Positions 52,101-60,245 of a stretch of 64,000 nt of DNA are shown one piece after another. The notes below the pieces were generated by a model. That model did not search any database and was not told where the DNA came from. It saw only the letters and a program-made list of their open reading frames with translations. The stretch is from assembly GCF_021227995.1 (NCBI RefSeq), contig NZ_CP089301.1, forward strand, positions 5,332,001-5,396,000. The letters are read 5' to 3'. Each line of letters starts with the position of its first letter. The stretch's first letter is position 1. This DNA comes from Novosphingobium kaempferiae (GTDB taxonomy: Bacteria > Pseudomonadota > Alphaproteobacteria > Sphingomonadales > Sphingomonadaceae). The translations under genes were made by a program, and so were the position numbers.

Positions 52101-54224
52101 ACCGGGGCGATCACTGCTGAAGGAAAGTACGCTGGCGGCGTCGTTGCGGTTGTCGACAGGCAGGGGCGCGGCGGCGATCGCCCTGCGGCATCTTTCCGCG
52201 CAGCCGAGCGCGCGCCTGTGCTGACGGTCGATGTCGGGCAGGTCAGTGTTTCGGGGGAGGGATCGACCGCGGTTACCGCGCTGAACTATCAAGGGGACAT
52301 CACGATCCGCACCGGGAAACTGACTGCGATGGGCGGGGGTGCGGGGCTTTCCGCGCTCGGCGCAGGAAACGTGTCGATCGTCAATGGGGGTGTCGTCTCC
52401 GACGCGCGCGGCATTCTGGCGCGGGCGCGGGGCGACATGCGGCTCACCCTAACCGGCAATATCGATGCGGGGAACGACGTCGCGGTGGAACTGGGCTCGG
52501 ACTACGGCGCATCGGTGCTTGACATCGCAAAGGGCGTGACCGTGATCGGCGGTGGGAGGCATGAGTACGAGGGCGCGATCGGCAAGGGTAATGCGCTTAT
52601 CCTGGGCTCACAGCGCGGTGTGACGGTGAACAACGCGGGGCTGATCCGCAACATGGGGGATCAGTTCACGATATTCGTCGGTAACGTCACCGACTGGGAG
52701 CCGACCAGCGTGCCTGCGGGCACTTTCGGCGCCACTATCAACAACACGGGCGTGATCGAGGGTAACGTCCGCCTGACATCGATTCAGGACGTGTTCGTCA
52801 ACGCAGGGCAGTTCGTCGCCACGCGCGACAGCGATTTCGGCTCGGGCCGGGACGTCTTCACGAACAGCGGTTCGCTCGTCGTTGCGCCGGAAGTGGCCCA
52901 GCTACGCGCGGGCCAGCGCGTGACGGGAGGCGGGTCCATCACGTTCAAGGGGCTCGATCTGTTCGAGAACAGCGGCGTGATCGAGATGCGCAACGGATTC
53001 GTCGGCGACAAGCTGGTGATCGAGGGGGACTATGTCGGGTCCGGCAACGCGCGGCTCGGCCTCGATATCGGCAAGCTGGCGAGCGACATGCTGGTCGTGG
53101 AAGGCGACGCCAAGGGACATACGTCCATCCTGCTCGACGGCAAGGCATCCGAGGCGACGCTGTTCGCTACGGTCACTCTGGTCCGGGTGGAAGGCAAGAG
53201 CGCGGCGGACACGTTCAGCATCGCCCGGCCCGATGTCGGCCTGATCCGCTATACGCTCACCTACGATACCGCGGCTGGAACGTATGGCCTCGCCGGGCGC
53301 GCCGGTGCTCCGGTGCATCGCGCGGTCAAGCTGGGTGAAGGCGCTCGGGCGATCTGGGATCAGGCTGCACAGGCGTGGTCCGGGCACATGGCGCACCTGC
53401 GCGACGACACCGGCGCCGGCACACGCCTGTGGGGACAGGCCTATGGCGGCGTGATCGACCGCGACCAGTCGGTTGTCATCGACGGGGACGACTACGCGCT
53501 CGATTATCGGCAGGACTTCTTCGGCTTCCAGATGGGCGTCGATCTGGCGGGATCGCAGGCGGACGGTGGCAACGGCACCGTCTTCGGCGTAAGCGCCGGT
53601 TATGTCAGTTCACGCCAGAACTTCACCGAGGGCGGCGATCGGGCGAAGTTCGACACCGTCAACTTTGGCGGCTACGGCTCGCTACGTTCGGGAGCGTTCT
53701 ACGCGAACCTGCTGGGCCAGTATTCTCACCACTGGATCGGGGCCCGCAGCATCGCGCTCGGCTGGTCGGACAGGACCACGGGCGACGGCTACGGCATGCA
53801 GGGAGAGATAGGTGCGCGGCTGGGCACGGACGCCTTCCTGATCGAACCGCAGGCGTCGCTGGCGTGGCAGAAAGACGATCTGGGTGCCCTCCATCCCTTC
53901 GGGCAGGCTCTGGAGTTCGGTCGTGGCGAAGGGCTGACCGGACGCATCGGCGCCCGCGTCGGCGGAAAGCTTGGCCGGGCCGCGGCGTTCTACGCCAAGG
54001 GCGCGTGGGTTCACGAGTTCAGGGGCGAGGGCAAGGTCACGCTGACAAGCGGCGGCCTTTCCGAGATCGTCGATGGCATGCGCCCTTCGGACTACGGTCA
54101 GGCGGCGCTGGGCGTGACTATCCTGTCCAGCGGACCGGTCAGCGGCTTCGTCGAGGGCAACGCGGTGTTCGGGAACAACGTCAGCGGCGGCGGTGGCCGT
54201 GCGGGCGTCCGCTTCGCGTTCTGA
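49170..54224 (+). CDS. Large repetitive autotransporter (type Va)
   Basis: A 1684-residue autotransporter. The signal peptide (about 45 residues, long n-region, ending PVRA-SEE) is of the extended kind. The passenger (about 46-1400) consists of many units of roughly 26-33 residues with the pattern G-x-V-x-T-x-G-x-x-A-x-G-I-x-A-x-S, expected to form a beta-helix. The last 270 residues are a 12-strand barrel domain (LWGQAYGGVIDRDQSVVIDG; LNFGGYGSLRSG-like segment) ending in GVRFAF. The start is GTG with AAGGAG seven bases upstream. No protease triad was noticed; adhesion is plausible but not shown. Confidence 0.9.
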   Translation: MQYSGRARSSLKNPSNLTVSRLALRLGTCLGGAAAFLLAGTPVRASEECGPLTLTTVICPASGAYEGGVTYVIGDEMPPHDLTVRLGDGLSLETGDDYVNGITVTNFSGGATAIIADGASSVTTHGGGSIGIAGITGAGDLTIHAGDVTTSGGHALGVVAGSVSGNIDVDLGSVTTRGDEADGVTVTGYNGNIDVDLGSVKTRGEYADGVIAIGYSGNVSISVGKAETEGFNANGIFAASVLGDVSVTAGEVSVHNDRSSGIFATSDQGSASVDVGTITVGGSYAAGIYASGSASTSVHVDRLSTVGAYAYGVIATTTGSGDTRVDAGSIKTGGLYGTGIIASSLGGNTAVIAGTVSTQGMAANGIVASAGHNVSVDAGEVVTTGDFATGIAATAGVYQPGTATITAGTVETQGMQSDAVFGRSWNGDVVIDAGAVSTTGMASAGIVGVSYGGTGGISITAGSVSTSGLGGTGIAAASYGDVGKVDIKAGSIATSGNYADAIYALSAHGDITIEADEITTEGYISDGIYAVSGGGNITIAAGSVSTQGGRSDAVFAEARQGMVDITVDGTISTSGSYSSGIVAVGEEVKIVNKGTIHTSGDYYSYGIAALSGDSGLTITNDGTIASDGAFGGGIIARSSGDITIDGKGSVSVGSLYSNGIDARTQYGSIAITQSKVDIDSDFGTGIYARSGKGNVDIAVTDLNVTGYAAAGIVGISGAGDVTVTSTGSIKASHDYGHLYGIVAIAGGTATVVAHDIAVAGPVSYAIRADGGSAVVSVTGAVTSQGDLYGPGAAITAVARDIDGKVTVTSKGAIATTGKYNGGIMALAGFEPGEDGGITIHAGGAVSTKGLAATAIYASALNGHVEVTAGDVSTQGDFSAGVKAFAASGGVNVALSGAVRTNGRASYGVLAFGEGPISVSSSGAVATQGLGAHGIYAVGGATSGTTVTVRTSGAVSARGDLVNAIRAKGVGGDVSVIATGAITAEGKYAGGVVAVVDRQGRGGDRPAASFRAAERAPVLTVDVGQVSVSGEGSTAVTALNYQGDITIRTGKLTAMGGGAGLSALGAGNVSIVNGGVVSDARGILARARGDMRLTLTGNIDAGNDVAVELGSDYGASVLDIAKGVTVIGGGRHEYEGAIGKGNALILGSQRGVTVNNAGLIRNMGDQFTIFVGNVTDWEPTSVPAGTFGATINNTGVIEGNVRLTSIQDVFVNAGQFVATRDSDFGSGRDVFTNSGSLVVAPEVAQLRAGQRVTGGGSITFKGLDLFENSGVIEMRNGFVGDKLVIEGDYVGSGNARLGLDIGKLASDMLVVEGDAKGHTSILLDGKASEATLFATVTLVRVEGKSAADTFSIARPDVGLIRYTLTYDTAAGTYGLAGRAGAPVHRAVKLGEGARAIWDQAAQAWSGHMAHLRDDTGAGTRLWGQAYGGVIDRDQSVVIDGDDYALDYRQDFFGFQMGVDLAGSQADGGNGTVFGVSAGYVSSRQNFTEGGDRAKFDTVNFGGYGSLRSGAFYANLLGQYSHHWIGARSIALGWSDRTTGDGYGMQGEIGARLGTDAFLIEPQASLAWQKDDLGALHPFGQALEFGRGEGLTGRIGARVGGKLGRAAAFYAKGAWVHEFRGEGKVTLTSGGLSEIVDGMRPSDYGQAALGVTILSSGPVSGFVEGNAVFGNNVSGGGGRAGVRFAF

Positions 54225-54272
54225 CGCAAGGCTTGAGGCGGCATCGGGAGGTTCCCGGTGCCGCCGCAGAAC

Positions 54273-54890
54273 TCAGCCGCGCAGCGACTGCATGCGCTGG
54301 AGGTAGCGCGCCAGCACGTCGATCTCGAGGTTCACGCCGTCGCCCGCCTGCATCGCGCCGATGGTGGTGACTTCGGCGGTGTGGGGGATGATGTTGAGGG
54401 TGAAGCGGCAGGTGCCGTCGGCCTCGTCACTGACCTCGTTCACGGTCAGCGATACGCCATCGACGGTGATGGAGCCCTTGGGCGCGAGGTAGGGCGCGAG
54501 TTCCTTCGGCGCGGCGATGGTGAAGCGGCGGGAGTCACCCACCGGCTCGATGCTGGCGACGGTGCCGACGCCATCGACATGGCCGGTGACGATGTGGCCG
54601 CCGAGTTCGTCGCCCAGTTTCAGCGCCGGTTCGAGGTTGAGCTTGCTGCCCTGCTCCCAGCGCCCGGCGACGGTACGGGACACGGACTCGGCGGAAATGT
54701 CGACCGCGAACCATGCGTCACCGGCGACGCCGCCCTTGTCCACCACGGTCAGGCACACACCCGAGCAGGCGATCGAGGCGCCCATGGCGATGCCCGCCGG
54801 GTCGAAGGGGCAGGCGATGACCGCGTGCAGGTCGCCGGTCTGACGGGCTTCGCGGATGGTGCCGATGGCGGTGACGATTCCGGTGAACAT
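54273..54890 (-). CDS. ribE: Riboflavin synthase, alpha subunit
   Basis: A 205-residue protein with the two lumazine-binding repeats: MFTGIVTAIGTIREA at the start and LGGHIVTGHVDGVGTVASIE in the second half. It converts two 6,7-dimethyl-8-ribityllumazine molecules into riboflavin and pyrimidinedione. Conserved CSGVCLTVVD and VDGVSLTVNEV are present. It follows ribD by three bases on the minus strand, so the two are cotranscribed. Confidence 0.96.
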   Translation of the reverse strand: MFTGIVTAIGTIREARQTGDLHAVIACPFDPAGIAMGASIACSGVCLTVVDKGGVAGDAWFAVDISAESVSRTVAGRWEQGSKLNLEPALKLGDELGGHIVTGHVDGVGTVASIEPVGDSRRFTIAAPKELAPYLAPKGSITVDGVSLTVNEVSDEADGTCRFTLNIIPHTAEVTTIGAMQAGDGVNLEIDVLARYLQRMQSLRG

Positions 54891-54893
54891 GGC

Positions 54894-55868
54894 CTAACCT
54901 TCGTGAATGCTGAGCGCCTCGTAGACTTCGAGCGTGTCGCTGCCAAGCTGTCGCCGTTCGGCCATGCGCCAGTGCCCATGCGCCTGTGCGAGAGCGGAAA
55001 GGCCGAAGTCGCCCAGCGCGGGCCTGCCGCCCAGCAACACCGGGGCGCGGTAGATCAGCAGCCTGTCCACCAGTCCTGCCGCCAGGAAGGCCGCGGCGGC
55101 ATGCGTGCCGCCTTCGACGAAGAGATACTGGACGCCCGCCATGCTGCTCACCGCTTCCGGCGAGGGCAGGGTGTGCCAGCCTTCCGGCGCTTCGCCGCGG
55201 GTCAGCACCCAGCGCTGCGGGCTGCGCTCGGCAAGACCCGGAAGTCGCGCATCGAGGCGCGGCGCATCGGCGCGCAGCGTGCCCGCGCCGACGAGGATCG
55301 CGTCGGCGCGGGCACGCATGGCGTGGGTGTGGGCGCGGGCCTCGGCCCCGGTGATCCACTGGCTCTCCCCACTCGCCAGCGCGATGCAGCCGTCGAGCGA
55401 CAGCGCGAGTTTCAGCGTGACTTCGGGGCGGCCCAGCCTGCTGCGGATCAGATATCCTGAAAGGCTGGCAGCGCAGGCGGGAGAAGGCAGGTATTCGGCG
55501 GCTATCCCGGCGTCACGGATGCGGGCAATGCCTGCTCCGGCGGTGCGCGGATCGGGGTCCATGCAGCCGACGACGACGCGGGCAAGGCCCGAAGCGCTGA
55601 CCAGATCGGCGCAGGCGGGGCCGCGCTCGGACTTGTGGGCGCAGGGTTCCAGCGTGACGTAGAGGGTCGCACCCTTCGCGGCTTCACCGGCTGAGGCCAG
55701 CGCCACGGCTTCGGCATGGGGCCGACCGCCGGGTTGCGTCCAGCCGCGCGCGATCACGCGGCCATGCTTCACGATGATCGCGCCGACACCCGGATTCGGC
55801 CTGCTCAGCGGGCGGGCACGCGCGGCAAGGGCGGCGGCGGCGGCGAGCCAGCGCGCGTCTTCGCTCAC
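54894..55868 (-). CDS. ribD: RibD, bifunctional deaminase/reductase of riboflavin synthesis
   Basis: A 324-residue two-domain enzyme. The deaminase part (about 1-145) has the zinc motif HAEAV (His51, Glu53) and PCAHKSERGPAC (Cys76, Cys86). The reductase part (about 155-320) begins RPEVTLKLALSLDGCIALAS. It deaminates and reduces the pyrimidine intermediate. The start is taken as GTG 55868 with AGGA seven bases before; upstream in-frame codons overlap the neighbouring gene. Confidence 0.94.
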   Translation of the reverse strand: MSEDARWLAAAAALAARARPLSRPNPGVGAIIVKHGRVIARGWTQPGGRPHAEAVALASAGEAAKGATLYVTLEPCAHKSERGPACADLVSASGLARVVVGCMDPDPRTAGAGIARIRDAGIAAEYLPSPACAASLSGYLIRSRLGRPEVTLKLALSLDGCIALASGESQWITGAEARAHTHAMRARADAILVGAGTLRADAPRLDARLPGLAERSPQRWVLTRGEAPEGWHTLPSPEAVSSMAGVQYLFVEGGTHAAAAFLAAGLVDRLLIYRAPVLLGGRPALGDFGLSALAQAHGHWRMAERRQLGSDTLEVYEALSIHEG

Positions 55869-55878
55869 TGGCCGGTCC

Positions 55879-56364
55879 TCACTGTCCGTCGGGGGCCGGG
55901 GCCAGCGTGGGGTTGGCGATGCCGCCGCGCCGCAGGGTTTCCTCGACGCGTTCACGGTCGGCCTTGGCCTTGGCGGCTTCCTCGGCCTCGGCTTCGCGGG
56001 CGATCTTGTCCACGTCCATGCCGGAATAGCGGCCGATCGCCTTGTAGAGATCGCGCACTTCCTTGTCGCGGCGGGCGAGTTCGCGGGCGTTGGATTCCTT
56101 GGCCTTCTGGTTGGCGATGTTCTCCGCCCTGATTTCCTCGTCCGTCCGGTGTTCCTTGAGGACGGAGATCCAGGTGACCTTCGGCGGCGGGTGCGGGGCG
56201 CTGCCTTCCTGCGTGAACATCAGGTAGAACACGCCGAACGTGCAGGCGGCGGAGACCGCGGCGATGCGCCAGCGGTTGTGCCCCGCCTGCTGCCAGACGA
56301 TCTTGAAGTCCGCGACCATCCCGGTCGGGTTGACGTGTTTCCAGTATCCGGAGCGCTTAAGCAT
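55879..56364 (-). CDS. Membrane-anchored hypothetical protein
   Basis: A 161-residue protein: short cytoplasmic start ([20 protein letters not shown]), one membrane helix at about 33-50, then a Lys/Glu/Arg/Ala-rich helical tail (about 70-150), likely coiled coil, on the periplasmic side. I recognise it as a conserved sphingomonad-type hypothetical but know no function. It lies 10 bases before ribD and may be in the same operon. Confidence 0.7.
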   Translation of the reverse strand: MLKRSGYWKHVNPTGMVADFKIVWQQAGHNRWRIAAVSAACTFGVFYLMFTQEGSAPHPPPKVTWISVLKEHRTDEEIRAENIANQKAKESNARELARRDKEVRDLYKAIGRYSGMDVDKIAREAEAEEAAKAKADRERVEETLRRGGIANPTLAPAPDGQ

Positions 56365-56396
56365 GGCGCCTAGATAGAACCTAAATGCACCTAGCG

Positions 56397-57122
56397 CTAC
56401 CCGAACGGCACATAGAGCGCCCGACCGTGCGCCTTGAGCCATCTGTTGGCCTCATGGACCGACCCTTCGAAGATGGTCTTGAGGAAGTGATGGAAGGCGG
56501 GCGAGTGATCGAAGTGGACGAGGTGCGCGACCTCATGCGCGACCACCGAGCGGCGCACCGCATCGGGCGCCATGACGAGCCGCCAGTTGATCCGGATCGT
56601 TCCTTCGTGCGAGCACGAACCCCAGCGCCGCTGCGCGCTCGACAGGGCGAGCGGCGGGCAGGGTTGGGCGGCGCGCTCGCAATATTCGGCAAGGTCGGCG
56701 GCGAGGAGGTCGCGCGCCTCGGCCTGGAGCCAGCGCAACACGCGCGGGGCGAGCGAGTCGGGCGGACCGCCGAGCCGAAGTTCGCCGTCGTCCACCACCG
56801 GGCGGCGCGGCGCTGTAAGGTCGTGGCGGACCACCAGCGCATCGCCCCGGAACGTGATCGTTGCGCCGTCCGCCAGCGGGCTGGCATCGGGCAGGGCGGC
56901 GAGTTGCTTGGCCAGCCAGTCGCGGCGGCTCTGCGCGAACGTCAGGGCTTCGGCGCTGCGGGTCCAGCGCGGGATCGAGATGCGCACCTCGCTGCCGTCT
57001 GGGGCAAGGCGCATGGTCATGCGGCGGGCGCGTTCGAGGCGGCGGATCACCACCGGCAGCGCGCGACCGGATACTTCGACGACGGGCTCTTCCCGGGGAT
57101 CGCGCCGCAGCCAGTCCAGCAC
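56397..57122 (-). CDS. YgjP-type metal-dependent hydrolase (SprT-like)
   Basis: A 241-residue protein with the DUF45/YgjP architecture: RRWGSCS at 166-172 and the zinc motif [15 protein letters not shown] (His196, Glu197, His200, His206). It resembles WLM/SprT-like metallopeptidases. The physiological substrate is unknown. The start is taken as GTG 57122, which overlaps the end of the upstream gene by seven bases. Confidence 0.85.
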   Translation of the reverse strand: MLDWLRRDPREEPVVEVSGRALPVVIRRLERARRMTMRLAPDGSEVRISIPRWTRSAEALTFAQSRRDWLAKQLAALPDASPLADGATITFRGDALVVRHDLTAPRRPVVDDGELRLGGPPDSLAPRVLRWLQAEARDLLAADLAEYCERAAQPCPPLALSSAQRRWGSCSHEGTIRINWRLVMAPDAVRRSVVAHEVAHLVHFDHSPAFHHFLKTIFEGSVHEANRWLKAHGRALYVPFG

Positions 57123-57127
57123 CGCCG

Positions 57128-57640
57128 TCAGCCTTTCCCGCCGGGCGGCGGAACGTCCCAGGGCTCGGACGCATCGTCGTCCTCCCAGTCCTCCTCGTCC
57201 TCGTCGCCGTAGGGCCAGACGATGTGCTGTTCGAGCGGCCCCGCCACCGTCTCGGAGATCACCTTGCCCGCCACCGATATGCCCGCTTCGTGGATCGTGT
57301 CGCGGCTGCCGCTGATCAGGTAATGCCATTCGGGCAGGGGATCGCCATCGGCGCGCAGGCGATAGGCGCAGCTTGGCGGCAGCCAGGCGTACTTGCCCGC
57401 CGTCTCGGGCGTCAGCTTCAGGCAGTCGGGCACGAAGCTGCGGCGGTTCGCATAGTCGCTGCACTGCGCGGTCTTGAGGTTGAGCAGCTTGCAGGCGACG
57501 TTGGTGTGATAGATCTCACCAGTGTCCTCGTCCTCGACCTTGTGCAGGCAGCACTGGCCGCAGCCATCGCACAGGGCTTCCCACTCCGTGCGGCTGAGCT
57601 GGTCGAGGGGGCGTTCCCAGAAGGGCTTTTCGCGCGTCAC
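57128..57640 (-). CDS. YcgN-family cysteine-cluster protein
   Basis: A 170-residue protein of the UPF0260/YcgN family. The cluster [18 protein letters not shown] lies at residues 24-41, with further cysteines in [15 protein letters not shown] and PDCLKLTPE. The motif CxxCxxCC suggests a zinc or iron-sulfur site (YkgJ-like fold). The C-terminus is Asp/Glu rich. It is cotranscribed with the YgjP-type gene downstream and the SCO1 gene upstream (seven-base gap). Confidence 0.9.
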   Translation of the reverse strand: MTREKPFWERPLDQLSRTEWEALCDGCGQCCLHKVEDEDTGEIYHTNVACKLLNLKTAQCSDYANRRSFVPDCLKLTPETAGKYAWLPPSCAYRLRADGDPLPEWHYLISGSRDTIHEAGISVAGKVISETVAGPLEQHIVWPYGDEDEEDWEDDDASEPWDVPPPGGKG

Positions 57641-57647
57641 GCTAGCG

Positions 57648-58262
57648 TCACTTCACCCACCTGGCGAGTTCGGCCTCGACCGCCTCGGGCTTCTGGTCGA
57701 TCGGCAGCATCGCGATGGGCTTGCCGTCCGGGTCCATCAGGTAGGCGATGCGGCTGTGGTCCATGAGGTAGCCGCCCGAAGTCTCCGCGCCCTTCTTGTA
57801 ATAGGCGGCGAAAGCCTTGGCGGCCTTGTCGACCTGCTCGGGCGAGCCGGTCAGGCCGAGCAGGCGCGGGCTGAACGCGGCGGTCCACTGGCCGACCACC
57901 TCGGGCGTATCGCGCGCGGGGTCGATGGTGATGAAGATCGGCTGCACTTTCGCGGCCTGCGCCGCGTGGCTCTTCTCGAACAGCGCGAAGCCGCGCATCA
58001 GCGACTGGACGTCGAGCGGGCAGGCGTCCGGGCAGAAGGTGTAGCCGAAGTAGACCACGCGCCAGCTGCCCTTGAAGCTGTCCCACGTCACGGACTTGCC
58101 GTCCTTGTCGATCAGCGTGAACGGCCCGCCGATGGCGGCGCCTTCCAGCGGCGGGCGCTCGGCGCTCGGCTGCTGCGAACAGGCGGCGAGCGGCAGGCCC
58201 GCCAGAAGCATGATCGCGGCGAGGTGGCGGAATGAACGGTATGTCATGGCGCCATCGCTCAT
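57648..58262 (-). CDS. SCO1/SenC-type copper chaperone lipoprotein
   Basis: A 204-residue thioredoxin-fold protein. The lipobox LPLAAC gives a lipid cysteine at 28. The copper site is [13 protein letters not shown] (Cys77, Cys81) with a distal histidine in [13 protein letters not shown] proteins deliver copper to the CuA centre of cytochrome c oxidase in the periplasm. ATG 58247 is an alternative start. Divergent from the ankyrin gene. Confidence 0.93.
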   Translation of the reverse strand: MSDGAMTYRSFRHLAAIMLLAGLPLAACSQQPSAERPPLEGAAIGGPFTLIDKDGKSVTWDSFKGSWRVVYFGYTFCPDACPLDVQSLMRGFALFEKSHAAQAAKVQPIFITIDPARDTPEVVGQWTAAFSPRLLGLTGSPEQVDKAAKAFAAYYKKGAETSGGYLMDHSRIAYLMDPDGKPIAMLPIDQKPEAVEAELARWVK

Positions 58263-58337
58263 GACCTGCTAGACGATTCCATGCAAGGCGCGGGTGGCGG
58301 GGCCGCGCGAAAGACCTGTGGTGGAAGGACATTCTAG

Positions 58338-58982
58338 GTGTTGAAGATCAAGATGCGCGGCGTTGCGGACCTGGCTCGCGCGGTCCTCAAGGTTGCGATC
58401 CCGGCTTTCGCGATGGCAATGCTCGTCGCTTCGCCCGCTCGCGCCGACTTTTCCGAGGGCTACAAGTTCCTTGAAGCGGTGAAGAAGAAGGAAGGCGACA
58501 AGGTCGAGGAGGCGATCATGAAGTCCTCCCAGATCATCAACGCCAAGGACGTGACCACCGGCGAAGGCGCGCTGCACATCGTCACCGCCCGCCGCGACCT
58601 CACCTGGCTGAGCTACCTCATCGCCAAGGGCGCCAACGTCAACGCCACCGACGACCGTGGCCGCAGCGCGCTGGAACTCGCCGTGAACCTAGGCTGGCGT
58701 GAAGGCGCGCAGCTTCTGCTCGACCAGAAGGCGCAGCCCGACACGCCGAACGACGCGGGCGAGACGCCCCTGATCTTCGCGGTCCACCGCAAGGACATGC
58801 AGCTCATGAAGGCGCTGCTCGAAGCGGGCGCGAACCCGGACCGTTCGGACAATTCGGGCCGTAGTGCGCGCGACTACGCCAAGATCGAGGGTGGCGGTGC
58901 CAATCTCGCGAACGTCATCAACACTTATGCCAAGAAGGGTGCCGGCAAGAATGCCAAGCCCGTCTACGGCCCGACGTTCTGA
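58338..58982 (+). CDS. Exported ankyrin-repeat protein
   Basis: A 214-residue protein with a signal peptide (MRGVADLARAVLKVAIPAFA then MAMLVASPARA) and about four ankyrin units (GEGALHIVTARRDLTWLSYL, DRGRSALELAVNLGWREGAQ, DAGETPLIFAVHRKDMQLMK, NSGRSARDYAKIEGGGANLA). It probably mediates protein contacts in the periplasm; no partner is evident. The start is GTG 58338, with ATG 58353 as an option. It lies 11 bases before coq9. Confidence 0.88.
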   Translation: MLKIKMRGVADLARAVLKVAIPAFAMAMLVASPARADFSEGYKFLEAVKKKEGDKVEEAIMKSSQIINAKDVTTGEGALHIVTARRDLTWLSYLIAKGANVNATDDRGRSALELAVNLGWREGAQLLLDQKAQPDTPNDAGETPLIFAVHRKDMQLMKALLEAGANPDRSDNSGRSARDYAKIEGGGANLANVINTYAKKGAGKNAKPVYGPTF

Positions 58983-58993
58983 AGGCGCGCGCA

Positions 58994-59665
58994 ATGACCC
59001 AGCAGGCTGAATCGCTCGACGAACTGCGGCTGCAACTGGCCCCGCTGATCGCCGATGCCGCCGTGTTCGATGGCTGGACGGCGGACGCGGTGGCTTCCGC
59101 CGCGGCTTCGGCGGGCGTCGATCCCGCGCTTGCCGCCTATGCCTTCCGCGACGGGGCGATGGCGATGATCTCCGCATGGATCGGCCATGTCGATGCGACC
59201 ATGAATGCGTCGGTGGGCGCGTCGGAGGGCAGGGTGGGCGCACTGTCCAACCTCTCCATTCGCGAACGTATCCGCCGCCTCGTCTGGGCGCGGCTCGATG
59301 CCGTCGCCGGGCGTGAGGAAGCGCTGCTGCGCGCGCTCACTATCATGGCGATGCCGCAGAACGTGGCGGCCTCGACGCGGCTGGGCTGGCGCAGCGCGGA
59401 CAGGATGTGGCGCCTCGCGGGCGATACCGCGACCGACTACAACCACTACACCAAGCGCGCGATCCTCGGCGGCATCTATGCCGCGACGCTCCACGCCTTC
59501 GCGCGCGACACCAGCGAGGACAAGGCCGAGACCCGCGCCTTCCTTGACCGGCGGATCGCCGGGATCATGCGGTTTGAGAAGGCCAAGGCGCAATTGCTGC
59601 GTAAGCCCGACGAGCGCTTCAGCGTGACGCGCCTGCTTGGCCGCATGCGCTACCCGGCACGGTAA
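58994..59665 (+). CDS. coq9: COQ9-family ubiquinone biosynthesis protein
   Basis: A 223-residue protein with the COQ9 C-terminal pattern: LWRSADRMWRLAGDTATDYN-type segment (about 130-150), then YTKRAILGGIYAATLHAFAR and DTSEDKAETRAFLDRRIAGI. COQ9 is a lipid-binding TetR-fold protein needed for the COQ7 hydroxylation step in mitochondria and alphaproteobacteria. It follows the ankyrin gene closely. Confidence 0.9.
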   Translation: MTQQAESLDELRLQLAPLIADAAVFDGWTADAVASAAASAGVDPALAAYAFRDGAMAMISAWIGHVDATMNASVGASEGRVGALSNLSIRERIRRLVWARLDAVAGREEALLRALTIMAMPQNVAASTRLGWRSADRMWRLAGDTATDYNHYTKRAILGGIYAATLHAFARDTSEDKAETRAFLDRRIAGIMRFEKAKAQLLRKPDERFSVTRLLGRMRYPAR

Positions 59666-59668
59666 ACC

Positions 59669-59800
59669 AATTCCTCCCCGAGCTTGCTCGGGGAGGTGGC
59701 AGCCCGCAGGGCTGACGGAGGGGGAATTGCGCGCCTTCTCCCCCTCCACCACCGCCTGCGGCGGCGGTCCCCCTCCCCGAGACAAGCTCGGGGAGGAATT
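59669..59800. repeat. Palindromic repeat, family C
   Basis: Inverted ends AATTCCTCCCCGAGCTTG and CAAGCTCGGGGAGGAATT, with inner blocks GGTGGCAGCCCGCAGGGC and CCCTCCACCACCGCCTGCGG. It lies directly after the coq9 stop and before a family A copy. The same element type is found at 6309-6481. Confidence 0.85.
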
Positions 59801-59814
59801 AGCCACCCATGCTT

Positions 59815-59889
59815 CGTCATTGCGAGCGTAGCTAAGCAATCCACGGTCGGCCCGCAACGCTGGATTGCTTCGCTACGCTCGCAATGACG
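59815..59889. repeat. Palindromic repeat, family A
   Basis: Arms CGTCATTGCGAGCGTAGCTA and TCGCTACGCTCGCAATGACG pair with one mismatch; the centre CACGGTCGGCCCGCAACGC is nearly that of the copy at 8876. It lies between coq9 and feoA. Confidence 0.9.
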
Positions 59890-59959
59890 ATTCAAGGGCA
59901 CTCTCGCTTCTGCGCATATGTCAAAACCTTGCCCCCGCAGAAATCCAGCGCTTCCCCTA

Positions 59960-59990
59960 TTGCGATCCAGTTGCAATTAAGGATGTTATC
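59960..59990 (+). promoter_or_regulatory. Possible promoter of feoAB
   Basis: TTGCGA (59960-59965) and TGTTAT about 18 bases downstream fit a -35/-10 pair, ending about 15-20 bases before the feoA ATG. The spacer contains TTGCAATTAA, which could be part of an iron-regulator site, but no complete Fur or RirA box was recognised. Confidence 0.35.
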
Positions 59991-60005
59991 TGGCACCGGG
60001 CCGCA

Positions 60006-60245
60006 ATGACTCTCGACAAGCTTCCCATTGGCCGGAGCGCGCGAATCGTCGCCGTGGACTGGTCCGTACTCGTTCCGGAAGAGGCGCGCAGGCTTCGTGC
60101 GCTGGGGCTGGAGCAGGGCGCGAAGATATCGGTGTCGCATCGTGGCATCCTCGGCGGGCACGATCCCATCGCGATCACCGTCGGACGCATGACGGTTGCG
60201 GTGCGTCGGGCCCATGCAAGCGCCATGGAGGTCGAGGAACTGTGA
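60006..60245 (+). CDS. feoA: FeoA, ferrous iron transport accessory protein
   Basis: A 79-residue SH3-like protein with the FeoA pattern RRLRALGLEQGAKISVSHRG and ending HASAMEVEEL. FeoA assists FeoB in cytoplasmic contact. ATG 60006 is chosen because it begins the conserved domain (MTLDKLPIGRSARIV). It overlaps feoB by four bases (GTGA). Confidence 0.93.
   Translation: MTLDKLPIGRSARIVAVDWSVLVPEEARRLRALGLEQGAKISVSHRGILGGHDPIAITVGRMTVAVRRAHASAMEVEEL

Noticed and set aside
49400..53300. A CRISPR array or tandem satellite
   Set aside because: The periodicity is a protein repeat with a continuous reading frame and diverged DNA, not identical repeats with spacers.
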